From Bacillota bacterium (lineage in GTDB: Bacteria > Bacillota > Clostridia > Acetivibrionales > DTU013): a DNA stretch of 64,000 bases. Shown here piece after piece: positions 54,132-63,323 of this stretch. The translations under genes and the position numbers were made by a program. Position 1 is the first letter of the stretch, and the number at the start of each line of letters is the position of its first letter. Below the pieces are notes generated by a model. The model was not told the DNA's origin. It did not search any database and was given only the letters and a program-made list of their open reading frames with translations. The stretch spans positions 51,651 through 115,650 of the forward strand of contig JAEYRV010000025.1 in NCBI GenBank assembly GCA_023435305.1. The letters are read 5' to 3'.

Positions 54132-54857
54132 TCATTCCTGGCTTCCGAATATCGCCAGCATCTGATTATCCAACACAAAACGCTGTCCGTCCCATTTCAG
54201 GATATTCTGAATATAGCCCAGTGAATCGGCATTGTATCTGCCGGCGATCTTCTGGAATGCCATCAGCTCCAGTACCCTGTTATAATCAAAGTCAACGGGC
54301 TGCAGCACACTGAGCGGGTTGACGAATCCGCTGATGGGAGCCTTCAGTTTTCCGTTGCGATAATATATCTCATTGAGATATTCCGAGCCTTTGTTTGAAA
54401 TGTCCAGCAAATACTTCATTTTGTAGTTTTTGCTGATCACCTCGACCACATATCCATCCTTGTAGCTAACAGTGTATTGATATTCGCTGTTGTATTTCTC
54501 AAAATCGAACAATAATTTAGTTTGGTTATTCAGATCTGAGTAAACATAATGGTACATTATCGCACCGCTTCCGCCGGAAGCTATACTGATCAGGATATCC
54601 AGCACACCGTCGCCGGTAAAATCACCGAGAAAAAGTGCCGGGTCATACCCTGCATTCTCCTTTAGCGCTGTTTCGTAAAACTGACCTGTGCCGCCATCCT
54701 GTATAACAAGAGTAATATTCTGAACAAACGGACTGTCCGGTGTTTTATAGCCGGTGAGAAAAACATTGTCTGCTATACCATCGCCATTAACATCACCTGA
54801 GGCATACGAAAAAGCATTTGGTTCCTGCCTGAAATTCCAGTTGTATGGACTAGACAT
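54132..54857 (-). CDS. FG-GAP/VCBS-like repeat protein
   Basis: The 241-residue protein contains two calcium-loop repeats, GDVNGDGIADNVFLTG (about 21-36) and GDFTGDGVLDILISIAS (about 78-94), as in VCBS/FG-GAP beta-propeller repeats, then a C-terminal alpha/beta region of unknown fold. There is no signal peptide, so it is probably cytoplasmic or spore associated; short proteins like this are frequent in spore-forming clostridia without an assigned role. ACAGGTG precedes the ATG. It lies 123 bases before the KAP-methyltransferase gene, same direction. A CCTGTTTCA...TGAAACAGG inverted repeat lies in its leader (54866-54904). Confidence 0.65.
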   Translation of the reverse strand: MSSPYNWNFRQEPNAFSYASGDVNGDGIADNVFLTGYKTPDSPFVQNITLVIQDGGTGQFYETALKENAGYDPALFLGDFTGDGVLDILISIASGGSGAIMYHYVYSDLNNQTKLLFDFEKYNSEYQYTVSYKDGYVVEVISKNYKMKYLLDISNKGSEYLNEIYYRNGKLKAPISGFVNPLSVLQPVDFDYNRVLELMAFQKIAGRYNADSLGYIQNILKWDGQRFVLDNQMLAIFGSQE

Positions 54858-54912
54858 AATAACACCTGTTTCAAAAAATATTCACACAGTATATTATGAA
54901 ACAGGCATATGG

Positions 54913-54982
54913 TTTGGTACTGAATGTTTGGTACTGAATGTTTGCTACTGAATGTTTGGTACTGAATGTTTGGTACTGAATG
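54913..54982. repeat. Tandem repeat, five 14-base units
   Basis: Five direct copies of TTTGGTACTGAATG (third copy has GCTACT), about 55 bases upstream of the FG-GAP-like gene. They follow directly on the CCTGTTTCA inverted repeat. Confidence 0.92.
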
Positions 54983-55116
54983 TTTGCATTGATTTACTGA
55001 TGAACATCCTGTAAATACCTCTATCTGTACCAGATAACAAAAAGCAAACACTTTACCCTAGTCAACAAAAGGAAGACAAGTCCTCCAAAATCCCGTCATC
55101 TGATTTTTTTCGAGGG

Positions 55117-55770
55117 CAAGCACGGTGCACAAAAATACGAGCTTTGGTGAAGTGGGACTACAATAGAGCACGGTGTGCAAAAATAAATATGAGCTTCGGT
55201 GAAGTGGGACTATCATAGAGCACGGTACACAAAAATTCGAGTTGTGGGGAAATAACATCCCTGTAAAGCACAGTGCACCCCCCATATTACTGCAGCAGAG
55301 TAACATAATGTTCTGACTCGCGCATTATGTATCCTTCATCTATGAAAAATAGTTCGATGCTATTAAAAATTTCCCCATAAGTAAAATTTTTGTGCATGGG
55401 CCTATCGGACAAGCATAGTGCACAAAAATAATACGAGCTTCGGTGAAATGGAACTACCATAGAGCACGGTGTGCAAAAATAAATATGAGCTTCGGTGAAG
55501 TGGGACTATCATAGAGCACGGTACACAAAAATTCAAGTTGTGGGGAAATAACATCCCAGTAAAGCACAGTGCACCCCCCACATCACTGCAGCAGAGTAAC
55601 ATAATGTTCTGACTCGCGCATTATGTATCCTTCATCCATGAAAAATAGTTCGATGCTATTAAAAATTTCCCCATAAGTGAAATTTTTGTGCATGGGCCTA
55701 TCGGACAAGCATAGTAAAAAAACAGAGCCTCGGTGAAATGGAACTCCCAGAAAAGCACAGTGCACATATA
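55117..55770. repeat. Head-to-tail duplication of a 295-base unit plus a partial third copy
   Basis: Copy 1 (55117-55409) and copy 2 (55410-55705) match almost throughout; a third, shortened copy begins CAAGCATAGT at 55706 and decays by 55770. Within each unit the segment around GAGCACGGTGTGCAAAAATA is itself repeated two to three times. TGCACAAAAAT words and their complement ATTTTTGTGCA occur at the unit ends, also near 63610 and 63756. Short reading frames here are shared by the copies and show no similarity I recognise. Confidence 0.92.
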
Positions 55771-56027
55771 TGTGCAAGGACACTTATGGCCTGTCATTTT
55801 GCCTTGGGTCCCCTTCTGACTTTGACATCTGTATTCACCAAAGCAATAGCATTATCTATAGCTTCTACTACTCCATACTCATGCATGATATTTAGTGCGA
55901 GAGTGCGGGAGTACGGGAGGGTAGGCATGCTGTCACTATGCCGTCGGCATGATACTCCTTGGTCACACCTATAATAGGCACCGTTTTCCCATACAAACAC
56001 CGTACAATAACCGTTTCGCAGTAGTGA
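55771..56027. other. Non-coding gap; possible gene remnant
   Basis: A 68-codon leftward frame (56000-55794) ends in VKVRRGPKAK, and the region is less repetitive than its flanks. It has no ribosome site and no family I recognise, so I do not call a gene. It may be a remnant between two repeat arrays. Confidence 0.35.
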
Positions 56028-56183
56028 GCGGATGGGAGTGATAAGAGCAGTTGTTCACAGTTGTTGGCGGATGGGAGTGATAGGAGCAGTTGTTCGCAGT
56101 TGTTGGCGGATGGGAGTGATAGGAGCAGTTGTTCGCAGTAGTGAGCGGATGGGAGTGATAGGAGCAGTTGTTCGCAGCTGTTG
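56028..56183. repeat. Tandem repeat, four exact 39-base periods
   Basis: GCGGATGGGAGTGATAGGAG recurs at 56028, 56067, 56106 and 56145, each period 39 bases, with unit ends alternating between TTGTTG and TAGTGA. The array ends about 100 bases before the AEC transporter start. Confidence 0.93.
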
Positions 56184-56288
56184 GTGGAAGCGAGTTTTTT
56201 GCAAAGTCTTGTAATATTTTGTCGGTATTGCTATAGTATAAAAATGATACACCAGAATAACTGAACCGATAAAGGATAATATACTTAT

Positions 56289-57251
56289 ATGCCAATAATG
56301 CTCTATATCTTTTTATATAATATTCTGCCCATATTCGTGCTGGTCGGCGTCGGCTTCGTCATCGCAAAGAAATTTACCATTGACATAAACACATTAACAA
56401 AGATCAACCTGTACACAATGGTTCCGATATTCACTTTTGTTTATCTGTATACCTCCACAATACCGTTGGAGCTGTTCAAGGTGCTTTTGTTAGGTGTTAT
56501 TCTTCTTGTGATCAATTTCACTATTTCGAGTATTCTCTCAAGGATCCTGAAATATGACCGGTCAAAAAAATATGCTTTCATCAATTCAGTTTCATTCTAC
56601 AACAGCGGAAATATCGGCATACCATTGATCACACTGGTTTTCAGCAGCCCGCCGTTTGTGGTCGATGGTGCAACACCGTACCTTGACTTGGCCCTGACTG
56701 CTCAAATAATGATGCTGGTCGTACAGAACATATCGATCAATTCCATTGGATTTTTCAACGCAGGGCGTGCTAAATTGAGTTTTAAGGAATCCATTCGCAA
56801 AATACTCAAGGTGCCCACGATTTATACTGTTCCATCCGCCTTTTTGCTGAAGCTTGTGCCCTTTGATATGACAACGCTTCCTTTCTGGCCCGCGCTGGAA
56901 TACCTCAGAAGTGCGTTGGTTGCAGTTGCGCTGCTGACACTTGGTGTTCAAATTTCACGTACCAAATTCAAAACACTGAAGCCTGGAGTTTTGCTGGCAT
57001 TGGTCCTCCGTCTTGTCGGCGGTCCTGTAATGGCGTTGGGCTTGATCCATCTCCTGTCGCTGGAAGGGATCGTTGCACAGGTCGTATTGATTTCAACAGG
57101 TGTTCCTACAGCCGTCAACACTGCACTTATTGCAGTCGAGTATGACAATCATGCAGATTATGCTTCACAGACCGTATTGCTCTCCACTATGCTATGTACC
57201 ATCACGCTCTCGGGAGTTATCTATGCAGCACGTTTACTGTTCCCCATATAA
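56289..57251 (+). CDS. AEC family (auxin efflux carrier-like) transporter
   Basis: The 320-residue protein has ten hydrophobic segments in two bundles of five, as in the bacterial AEC family of the BART superfamily. Family marks include NSVSFYNSGNIGIPL in the first half and ISTGVPTAVNTALIAVEY near the C-terminus, the crossover helices. Bacterial members move organic acids such as malate; the plant auxin name should not be taken literally. AAAGGAT lies about 12 bases before the ATG. Apparently monocistronic. Confidence 0.85.
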   Translation: MPIMLYIFLYNILPIFVLVGVGFVIAKKFTIDINTLTKINLYTMVPIFTFVYLYTSTIPLELFKVLLLGVILLVINFTISSILSRILKYDRSKKYAFINSVSFYNSGNIGIPLITLVFSSPPFVVDGATPYLDLALTAQIMMLVVQNISINSIGFFNAGRAKLSFKESIRKILKVPTIYTVPSAFLLKLVPFDMTTLPFWPALEYLRSALVAVALLTLGVQISRTKFKTLKPGVLLALVLRLVGGPVMALGLIHLLSLEGIVAQVVLISTGVPTAVNTALIAVEYDNHADYASQTVLLSTMLCTITLSGVIYAARLLFPI

Positions 57252-57445
57252 GACTGACAAGCATTGAGCTGTATTTCACCAACTCTGGTTTCATTCTCCC
57301 CGCCAGTGGTAATAATCCTATATACCTGTCAGATTGGACGAACAGTCCCAACTGTTATACCCGCGCGCGCTGTACGGCAAAAGGTAGATAAAATTATGAT
57401 ATAATGCTATAATGAAAAGAATTTGATAAATGAAAGAAGATTTTG

Positions 57446-59332
57446 ATGGAAAACACATTCGACAAAAATACTAAATTTGATGAGCTCGGTATAACCCCTC
57501 CCATACTGCAGGCGCTTGGCGATATGGGCTTTGAAATACCGACAGAGGTCCAGAGCAGAGCAATTCCTCATATTCTGAACAAAAAAGATATGATAGTGAT
57601 GTCCAAGACCGGCAGCGGAAAAACGGCGGTATTCGGCGTTTCGATGCTGCAGTTGACCGATCCTGATGCAGAAGGGCCGCAGGGCCTCATACTGACACCT
57701 ACTCGCGAACTTGCCGTACAGGTGGAAAGCGATATACACCTGATGGCAAAGCACCTGTCCCACAAAACAACGGCTGTTTATGGCCAGCACAGCATGAACA
57801 CCGAACTGCTGGCCCTTAAAAAAGGAGTCACCATAGTCGCAGGCACACCGGGCAGGGTATACGACCATATACAGCACGGCAATCTCAATACAAAGCACAT
57901 ACGCTTCCTGGTGCTCGATGAAGCTGACAGGATGCTTGACATGGGCTTTATTGACCAGGTAGAGAAAATAATCCGCACCGTGCCAAAAGACAGAGTAACT
58001 CTTCTATTCTCGGCAACTATACCCGATGAGATCAAAAGAATCTGCACAAGATACATGAAAGATCCTGAAACCATAGAAATAGAGTCAGATACAAAAACCG
58101 TAGATACGATCCGCCAGCTGTATTACCGTGTCGACAGAAGTGAAAAGCGCACTCAGCTTAACCGTGTGCTTATGGCAGAAAGGCCTGAAAGCTGCATGAT
58201 ATTCTGCAACACCAGAATTGCAGTCGAACAGGTGCGCAGTTTTTTGAACAGGAAAGGTTACGCTTGTCAGGCACTGCATGGTGATATTCCTCAGGCAAAA
58301 CGAATCAAGACTATAGAACAGTTCAAGAAGGGTGAATTCCATCTGCTGGTGGCAACTGATGTAGCAGCACGCGGCATCCATATAGAAGAGTTGTCGCTGG
58401 TCATCAATTATGATGTGCCGGTGGAAAGAGACAGCTATGTACACAGGATCGGCCGTACCGGAAGGGCAGGCCATGAGGGCCGTGCGATATCCATAGTCAG
58501 TACTGATGACATTATGAGCCTCTATGATATAGAAGAGCACATTGGCGCTATGATAGAAGAATCCGAGCTGCCAACAGACGAGTTCCTGGCGGCGCACAAA
58601 ACGGAAACAGATGAATGGAAGAAAAACAATGAGGCAAAGATAGTTGAAGAAGACCGTCCGCTCCGTCCTAAAGGCGGCAGCAATGGCCGCAGCCGTAATA
58701 AACCCTATCGTGAAGGATCGTCTGATCAGAGAGGTGCAAGGAGCGGCAGACCCGAGAAAACAGATGGTCAGCAGAGTCGGAAGAATAATTATGCCGACAG
58801 GGCTCAAGGAAGCAGGCCAAATGAGTCGGGCGACCGTCAGCGGCCACAAAGCCAGGGGCAAAGCCAGGGCCAGGGGCAGGGCCAGTCCGGATCAAGGCCT
58901 CCGAGAAGGTACGACGATAGCAGCAGGCCTCAGGCAAGGAATAACGATACAGGAAGGCCTCAGAGAAAATACGACGATAATGGCAAGCCTCAGTCAAGGT
59001 ATAACGATACCGGAAGGCCTCAGAGAAAATACGACGACAGCGGCAAGCCATATCAAAGGGATTCCCAGTACAAAGGCAATCCGCGCAGAGATAATGCCAG
59101 CGGAACATCGGAATCCTATCAGGGCAGAACGCGCGACACCTCAAACCAACAGAGGAACACATATGCAGAGCGCTCACCAAACCGTACAACAAGGCAATAC
59201 CCTGCATCAGACAGCCGGAAAGCGGCTGGCGCAGATACTTTACAAAAGCGGCCTGAACTTGACCAAGTCCGGAAGCCTTCTGAAAAGAAGGGCTTCTTCA
59301 GGCGCATAATAGATAAGGTGCTTGGGAAATAA
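57446..59332 (+). CDS. DEAD-box RNA helicase with long basic low-complexity tail
   Basis: The 628-residue protein has the full helicase core in residues 1-375: Q motif (FDELGITPPILQALGDMGFEIPTEVQ, named in part), motif I SKTGSGKT, PTRELA, motif II DEAD in VLDEADRML, SAT, and HRIGRTGRAG. From about 400 to 628 runs a Gly/Arg/Gln/Asp-rich tail with repeats such as TGRPQRKYDD and SQGQGQGQ, ending in the hydrophobic-basic helix FFRRIIDKVLGK. Such tails bind RNA and promote condensates. The ATG at 57446 follows AAGAAGAT. It is probably a cold-shock or RNA-decay helicase of the CshA/RhlE kind. The tail is coded by DNA repeats (30-45 bases). Confidence 0.92.
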   Translation: MENTFDKNTKFDELGITPPILQALGDMGFEIPTEVQSRAIPHILNKKDMIVMSKTGSGKTAVFGVSMLQLTDPDAEGPQGLILTPTRELAVQVESDIHLMAKHLSHKTTAVYGQHSMNTELLALKKGVTIVAGTPGRVYDHIQHGNLNTKHIRFLVLDEADRMLDMGFIDQVEKIIRTVPKDRVTLLFSATIPDEIKRICTRYMKDPETIEIESDTKTVDTIRQLYYRVDRSEKRTQLNRVLMAERPESCMIFCNTRIAVEQVRSFLNRKGYACQALHGDIPQAKRIKTIEQFKKGEFHLLVATDVAARGIHIEELSLVINYDVPVERDSYVHRIGRTGRAGHEGRAISIVSTDDIMSLYDIEEHIGAMIEESELPTDEFLAAHKTETDEWKKNNEAKIVEEDRPLRPKGGSNGRSRNKPYREGSSDQRGARSGRPEKTDGQQSRKNNYADRAQGSRPNESGDRQRPQSQGQSQGQGQGQSGSRPPRRYDDSSRPQARNNDTGRPQRKYDDNGKPQSRYNDTGRPQRKYDDSGKPYQRDSQYKGNPRRDNASGTSESYQGRTRDTSNQQRNTYAERSPNRTTRQYPASDSRKAAGADTLQKRPELDQVRKPSEKKGFFRRIIDKVLGK

Positions 59333-59374
59333 GTACAACTAAGACCAGACTGTATTAGCGGAATGCTGAGGATT

Positions 59375-59971
59375 CTATGATCCCAGCATTCCTTTTATTT
59401 CATCCATAGTCAGAAATGCTGATGATACCCCCATCTGGCCGCATATTGCCAGATCAAAAACGACAGCTTTGAATTCATCGACCCTGTCGGACTGGCTCAT
59501 TCTTTCAATTTCCTCCAGCCGGCCGGAAATATCATCATTCTCTTTTGCCACATAATATCTGGCTCCATGCAAAGGAAGGCAGCTTACGAAATCCGGATGA
59601 TTCCATACAGTATTCGGTATATAGATCAGGGCTTCATTTGCCTGCTTCTTTTTTTGGGAACCCAGCGCAAAGCCAAAGACGGTCCTGTTCCTTTCAGATT
59701 GTATATTCCGCATCCTGTAAGACAGGTCAAAGGAACCTGTTTTTCCAATGAACTCATCGACCGGATTTCTTCTGTCCGGCTCTGTTCCGCTCATATCTGA
59801 ATTTATTTCGACGATCACATCGCTTTTGCCGATAAAGGCCGATATGATTTCATGACTTATACTGCTGGCATTTTTCAGGTTGCTCTTATATGTGATCGAA
59901 TACTGTGGAGCATCGCCGCATATCTCATCAGAATTCTTCCTGAGCTTAATTTTGTATTTATCCAACGACAT
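59375..59971 (-). CDS. Protein of unknown function
   Basis: A 198-residue soluble protein with no family I recognise. It has a strand-rich N-terminal half (QYSITYKSNLKNASSIS, DVIVEINSDMSG), a middle part naming no motif, and a C-terminal mixed region ending MTDEIKGMLGS-like residues (the last visible are FLTMDEIKGMLGS). The middle contains NTVWNHPDFVSCLPLHGARYYVA. The frame extends to 60037, but the ATG at 59971 (MSLDKYKIKLRKN) looks more natural; its ribosome site is weak (AAGAAAG). It is divergent from the SLH gene and convergent with the helicase gene. Confidence 0.6.
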   Translation of the reverse strand: MSLDKYKIKLRKNSDEICGDAPQYSITYKSNLKNASSISHEIISAFIGKSDVIVEINSDMSGTEPDRRNPVDEFIGKTGSFDLSYRMRNIQSERNRTVFGFALGSQKKKQANEALIYIPNTVWNHPDFVSCLPLHGARYYVAKENDDISGRLEEIERMSQSDRVDEFKAVVFDLAICGQMGVSSAFLTMDEIKGMLGS

Positions 59972-60069
59972 ATGAAAACCAGCTTTCTTTTTTATTTTAC
60001 TATATAATATATTATCGGATTTCCTAGAAAACATCAACGTGACAGCACAAAATTGCGCTTCGCTATCTG

Positions 60070-60098
60070 TTGAAAATCGCTACTGATTATGTTAACAT
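60070..60098 (+). promoter_or_regulatory. Promoter of the SLH protein gene
   Basis: TTGAAA (60070-60075), 17-base spacer, TAACAT (60093-60098), about 55 bases before the start codon. Confidence 0.55.
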
Positions 60099-60153
60099 CT
60101 TAATGTTATTCCCATAATAGGTAAACACTACAGATTATTAAAGGAGTCCATTT

Positions 60154-61803
60154 ATGAAAAAAATCGCTTTGCTTTCATTGCTCATAGTAATTATCTGTGC
60201 GCCATTACATTTGCACGCGGCATCATATACAAAAGAAGATGTAAAGTATTATTACGGATATGGCAACAGAGAAAAACTGAAAACAGTATACGTCAAGGAC
60301 GATGATGTCTATCTCTACAGCTATGATCCCGATAAAACTGCATGTATTCTTACAGTAACGAATATGGTGGATAAGGAGAAAAAATATGACCTCAAATACT
60401 ACATCTTCGACGAACCGCTTTATATTGCAAAAACTAAGGAGTATGTTACATTGACTGTTCTGGATGATGAATATGCCTTTATAAAATCGAAGGATCTTAT
60501 CAACTGGACGATCTCCAACAAGATAGATTACAGAGCCATTGTTGAATGCAATAATGATAAAATAGTCGTAAGCCCTGAGAAATTGATCTATTGTGATAAT
60601 CAGTACATCCTTTTCGGAAATGTGTTCCCAAAGGGTTCATTCCAGACAATGGATACCACTGTTGCAGTCTCCAAAGATCTGGTCAATTGGGAGTTCAAAG
60701 GCGTGTTTGATTTCGAATTCCAGGATGCGGCATCTGGCAATGATGTCATAATCGCGACCGGAGAACAGACAAAGCTGCTGATAAGCCCGGATTCCGGCAA
60801 CAGCTGGGAGATGAAGCAAACCTCTGATCATTACATGACCAACGACATACTTGCTTATTTTGACAGCATTTGCTTTGCAGATGGCCGATTTGTCATAGCC
60901 GGATCAGAAATATATAAAGTCGCTCGCGGAACCAAAACATTTTACGATTTCTCCTGCTACGATGTCATTGTGACAAAGGACGGCCAGACCTTTGAAAAAT
61001 ACGACGTCGGTGAATATTGCGAAAATATAAGCTATAACGAAAACTCCGGATTATTCATTATGGTCGATGTACATGACCGGATGAATGTGTTTGTTTCTGA
61101 AAACGCCAGGGACTGGACATTTGCCGGTCATATAAAATGTAATAAGGATACTGCTCATGACTCCCTCCTGTATCCCTACAAAAATGGGTTCATAATTTAC
61201 AATGACCAGGGAAGAGAACTATATACATTCAATACCGATAGTGTTAAGCGAAATCAAAGCGGTAAGTTTTTTAAGGATATCAAGTGGGAGGACTGGTTTT
61301 ACAAATATTTTGACACACTTTATGAGAGAAAGATCATCGACGGCTTTTCAGATCAAACAGTAAGACCTGGCAGTAAGCTGACTCGCGACCAATTCATAAA
61401 GATGATCATTGCCGGCCTGGCACCAAATGAAACATTCACAGCAAAAAGCGGGTATTGGGCACAGCCATATCTGGATAAGGCCAAGTCATTGAACATCATC
61501 TCAGATGATATGTTTGACGATTATAAACTGGAAATCACCCGCGGTGAAACAGCATGTATCATTGCCAATGTGCTGAATGCCTTTGGTAAGGGTTCTCTGA
61601 GTGAAACAGACTCGGCTTTGCTGCAAAACAAAATCCCCGATTTTGGGAAAATCCAATCCGAACAACAAGCCTCTGTGTTGCAGGTATATGCAGAAGGTAT
61701 AATCACAGGCTATCCGGACGGCAGCTTTGGCGCCGAAAATGGTCTCACCAGAGCCGAATCCATGGCCATCATTGTGCGTTTGCTAAATCTTCTGGAAGAG
61801 TGA
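60154..61803 (+). CDS. Surface protein with propeller-like domain and SLH motifs
   Basis: The 549-residue protein starts with a signal peptide (MKKIALLSLLIVIICAPLHLHA). Residues about 25-370 contain repeated SKDLxNW and SPDSGNSWE words typical of sialidase/BNR-like beta-propellers that bind or cleave glycans, but no sialidase catalytic set is visible. Residues about 375-549 hold SLH domains: FKDIKWEDWFYKYFDTLYERKIIDGF, a second around GYWAQPYLDKAKSLNII, and a third ending GYPDGSFGAENGLTRAESMAII, named in part. SLH domains attach proteins to pyruvylated cell-wall polymer. AAAGGAG precedes the ATG. Monocistronic between its promoter and terminator. Confidence 0.88.
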   Translation: MKKIALLSLLIVIICAPLHLHAASYTKEDVKYYYGYGNREKLKTVYVKDDDVYLYSYDPDKTACILTVTNMVDKEKKYDLKYYIFDEPLYIAKTKEYVTLTVLDDEYAFIKSKDLINWTISNKIDYRAIVECNNDKIVVSPEKLIYCDNQYILFGNVFPKGSFQTMDTTVAVSKDLVNWEFKGVFDFEFQDAASGNDVIIATGEQTKLLISPDSGNSWEMKQTSDHYMTNDILAYFDSICFADGRFVIAGSEIYKVARGTKTFYDFSCYDVIVTKDGQTFEKYDVGEYCENISYNENSGLFIMVDVHDRMNVFVSENARDWTFAGHIKCNKDTAHDSLLYPYKNGFIIYNDQGRELYTFNTDSVKRNQSGKFFKDIKWEDWFYKYFDTLYERKIIDGFSDQTVRPGSKLTRDQFIKMIIAGLAPNETFTAKSGYWAQPYLDKAKSLNIISDDMFDDYKLEITRGETACIIANVLNAFGKGSLSETDSALLQNKIPDFGKIQSEQQASVLQVYAEGIITGYPDGSFGAENGLTRAESMAIIVRLLNLLEE

Positions 61804-61822
61804 CAGCCTATGATATGAACAG

Positions 61823-61848
61823 AGCCCTGAGCTATATAGCACAGGGCT
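61823..61848 (+). terminator. Terminator after the SLH gene
   Basis: AGCCCTG (61823-61829) pairs with CAGGGCT (61842-61848) around a 12-base loop, followed by TTTAATAT, 20 bases after the stop codon. Confidence 0.65.
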
Positions 61849-62009
61849 TTAATATCAGGCTTTGAATTAATACCTGCTGGTCAAATTAGCAATTCCGCTA
61901 GTCAACAAAAACTTCTTACATTGGAAGTAAAAAAACGTCAGACAGATGTACACTGTATGTCTTCAACCAAGGGCAGGAGTCGCCCATCTATATGGACAAA
62001 TTGAACAAT

Positions 62010-62056
62010 GGGCAGCTCACCTCAGTCAAACTGGATGATTTTTCAATTAGGGGCAG
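62010..62056. repeat. Second copy of the dispersed IS-derived repeat
   Basis: This 47-base segment, starting GGGCAGCTCACC and ending TAGGGGCAG, matches 30238-30284 with four differences. Just upstream (61857-61899) TTTGAATTAATACCTGCTGG recalls 63480-63523, a further related pair. It lies 20 bases from the CAT-like gene's stop codon. Confidence 0.75.
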
Positions 62057-62076
62057 AATAATCGCGAATCATGGTC

Positions 62077-62736
62077 CTACAGCCATTCATCCGGATGATC
62101 GACAGCGTATTCCAAATCCGTCAGAAATTTATTAACATGCCACCCATCTGTTGTCGCATGATGCAAAGTAAGTGAAAGCGGCATTATTATCTTTCCGTTC
62201 CTTTCGAAAATGCGCCCCGCCTCAACTGATGGAAAATAGTATTGCTTATTTCCATAAGTATGAACAGCAAAAGATTTGAATTCTATCCACGGAACACAGG
62301 ATATAATGCAGCTGCTTTCAGGAGGCAGTGCAGGGTACTGAGACAGAACTCCGTGGTTATCTCCATACTGCCTCTGATTTTCCAAATAACGTTGATAAAA
62401 CACAGAAAAATCATCAGCGTACTCTGTCCATATCAATGATATCGTCTTATCATCCTCGTGAAAGCTGGCATATAATGGCGTAAGCGAGTCCCAGTATCCA
62501 AGGACCTCTTCTCTTACTGCCACCTTGAACTCGATTTGCCTGTTCAGCATTGTTGTCACAAGCCAAAGATACGCCGGAAAGAATTTTACCTTGCGTTCCT
62601 TTAATACCTCTTTCATAACGGTAACATCTAATTCAACCGTCATTGAATATCCTGTAGGCGCCATCTTGGAAAAGTAGTAAAACATTTGACCGCGAGGCCA
62701 TGTTTGCACATCAATGGGATGAAAATTATTTTCCAT
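62077..62736 (-). CDS. Chloramphenicol acetyltransferase-like (CatA family) O-acetyltransferase
   Basis: The 219-residue protein has the CAT fold and active site HHATTDGWHVNKFL (catalytic His193 and structural Asp197, the HHxxxDG pattern), an N-terminal IDVQTWPRGQMFYYF like type A enzymes, and normal length. Whether it acts on chloramphenicol is open: several chromosomal CatA-like proteins do not. I use the ATG at 62736, 8 bases after AAGGGAG; the ATG at 62742 overlaps the previous stop as ATGA and is also possible. It is coupled to the regulator gene upstream. Confidence 0.85.
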   Translation of the reverse strand: MENNFHPIDVQTWPRGQMFYYFSKMAPTGYSMTVELDVTVMKEVLKERKVKFFPAYLWLVTTMLNRQIEFKVAVREEVLGYWDSLTPLYASFHEDDKTISLIWTEYADDFSVFYQRYLENQRQYGDNHGVLSQYPALPPESSCIISCVPWIEFKSFAVHTYGNKQYYFPSVEAGRIFERNGKIIMPLSLTLHHATTDGWHVNKFLTDLEYAVDHPDEWL

Positions 62737-62738
62737 TT

Positions 62739-63323
62739 TCATACTCCCTTCACCCATAGTCCATGTTGGCTGCAATAGAAATACAGCCTGCCGTCATACA
62801 TCTTGGGGAAGCGCAGTTCTGCCCCTTGTTCAGGATAAAGCCTCACTAAAAGCACCCGGTCACTTGTCACATATGCAACAAAAGAAATACAGTGCAGCTT
62901 GCTCATTTCATGTGACATTGTAATATAGTAATCAAATTCAACTTCCTCAACTTTAATATTGTGTGCCGCATCTTCAGTCTTAGCAGTTAACGGCTCCAGC
63001 TTTCTGCCGCAGCATGATATATCTGCTTCTCCGGTAGCACTGATAACATTGCTGCATTTTGGACACACATAGAATTTAATACGCCTCATATTCCCTCCAT
63101 CCACATCATTGGGCTCCAAATCACCCACTAGAATATTTTCAATATTTACCTCCAGTATCTGAGAAAGCTCTTTGAGCAGGGATACATCCGGGCAGCCCAA
63201 ACCACGCTCCTATTTGGAGATCGTTTTATCACTGATATTCATTAAATCAGCGATTTCTTTCTGCGTCATTTTCTTCTCTTTGCGCAGGTGTAAAATCAAT
63301 TCTCCGACTTTTCTGCAATCCAT
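62739..63323 (-). pseudogene. XRE-type regulator with Cys-cluster domain, broken by an amber codon
   Basis: From the ATG at 63323 (GGAGG 7 bases upstream) the frame reads MDCRKVGELILHLRKEKKMT and a normal XRE helix-turn-helix, QKEIADLMNISDKTISK, then TAG at 63212-63210, then ERGLGCPDVSLLKELS. XRE proteins of this type have SKWERG at this point, so TGG became TAG by one change at codon 38. The rest (codons 39-194) is intact: a helix-turn-helix end, a zinc-ribbon-like CPKC...CC cluster and a desulfoferrodoxin-like C-terminal part. Otherwise unbroken, so the loss is recent, a sequencing error, or read through. Downstream it overlaps the CAT-like gene. Confidence 0.85.

Noticed and set aside
55058..55783. 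Duplicated 66-82 residue reading frames in the 295-base repeat
   Set aside because: Both copies simply follow the duplicated DNA, have no ribosome site and resemble no family I know.
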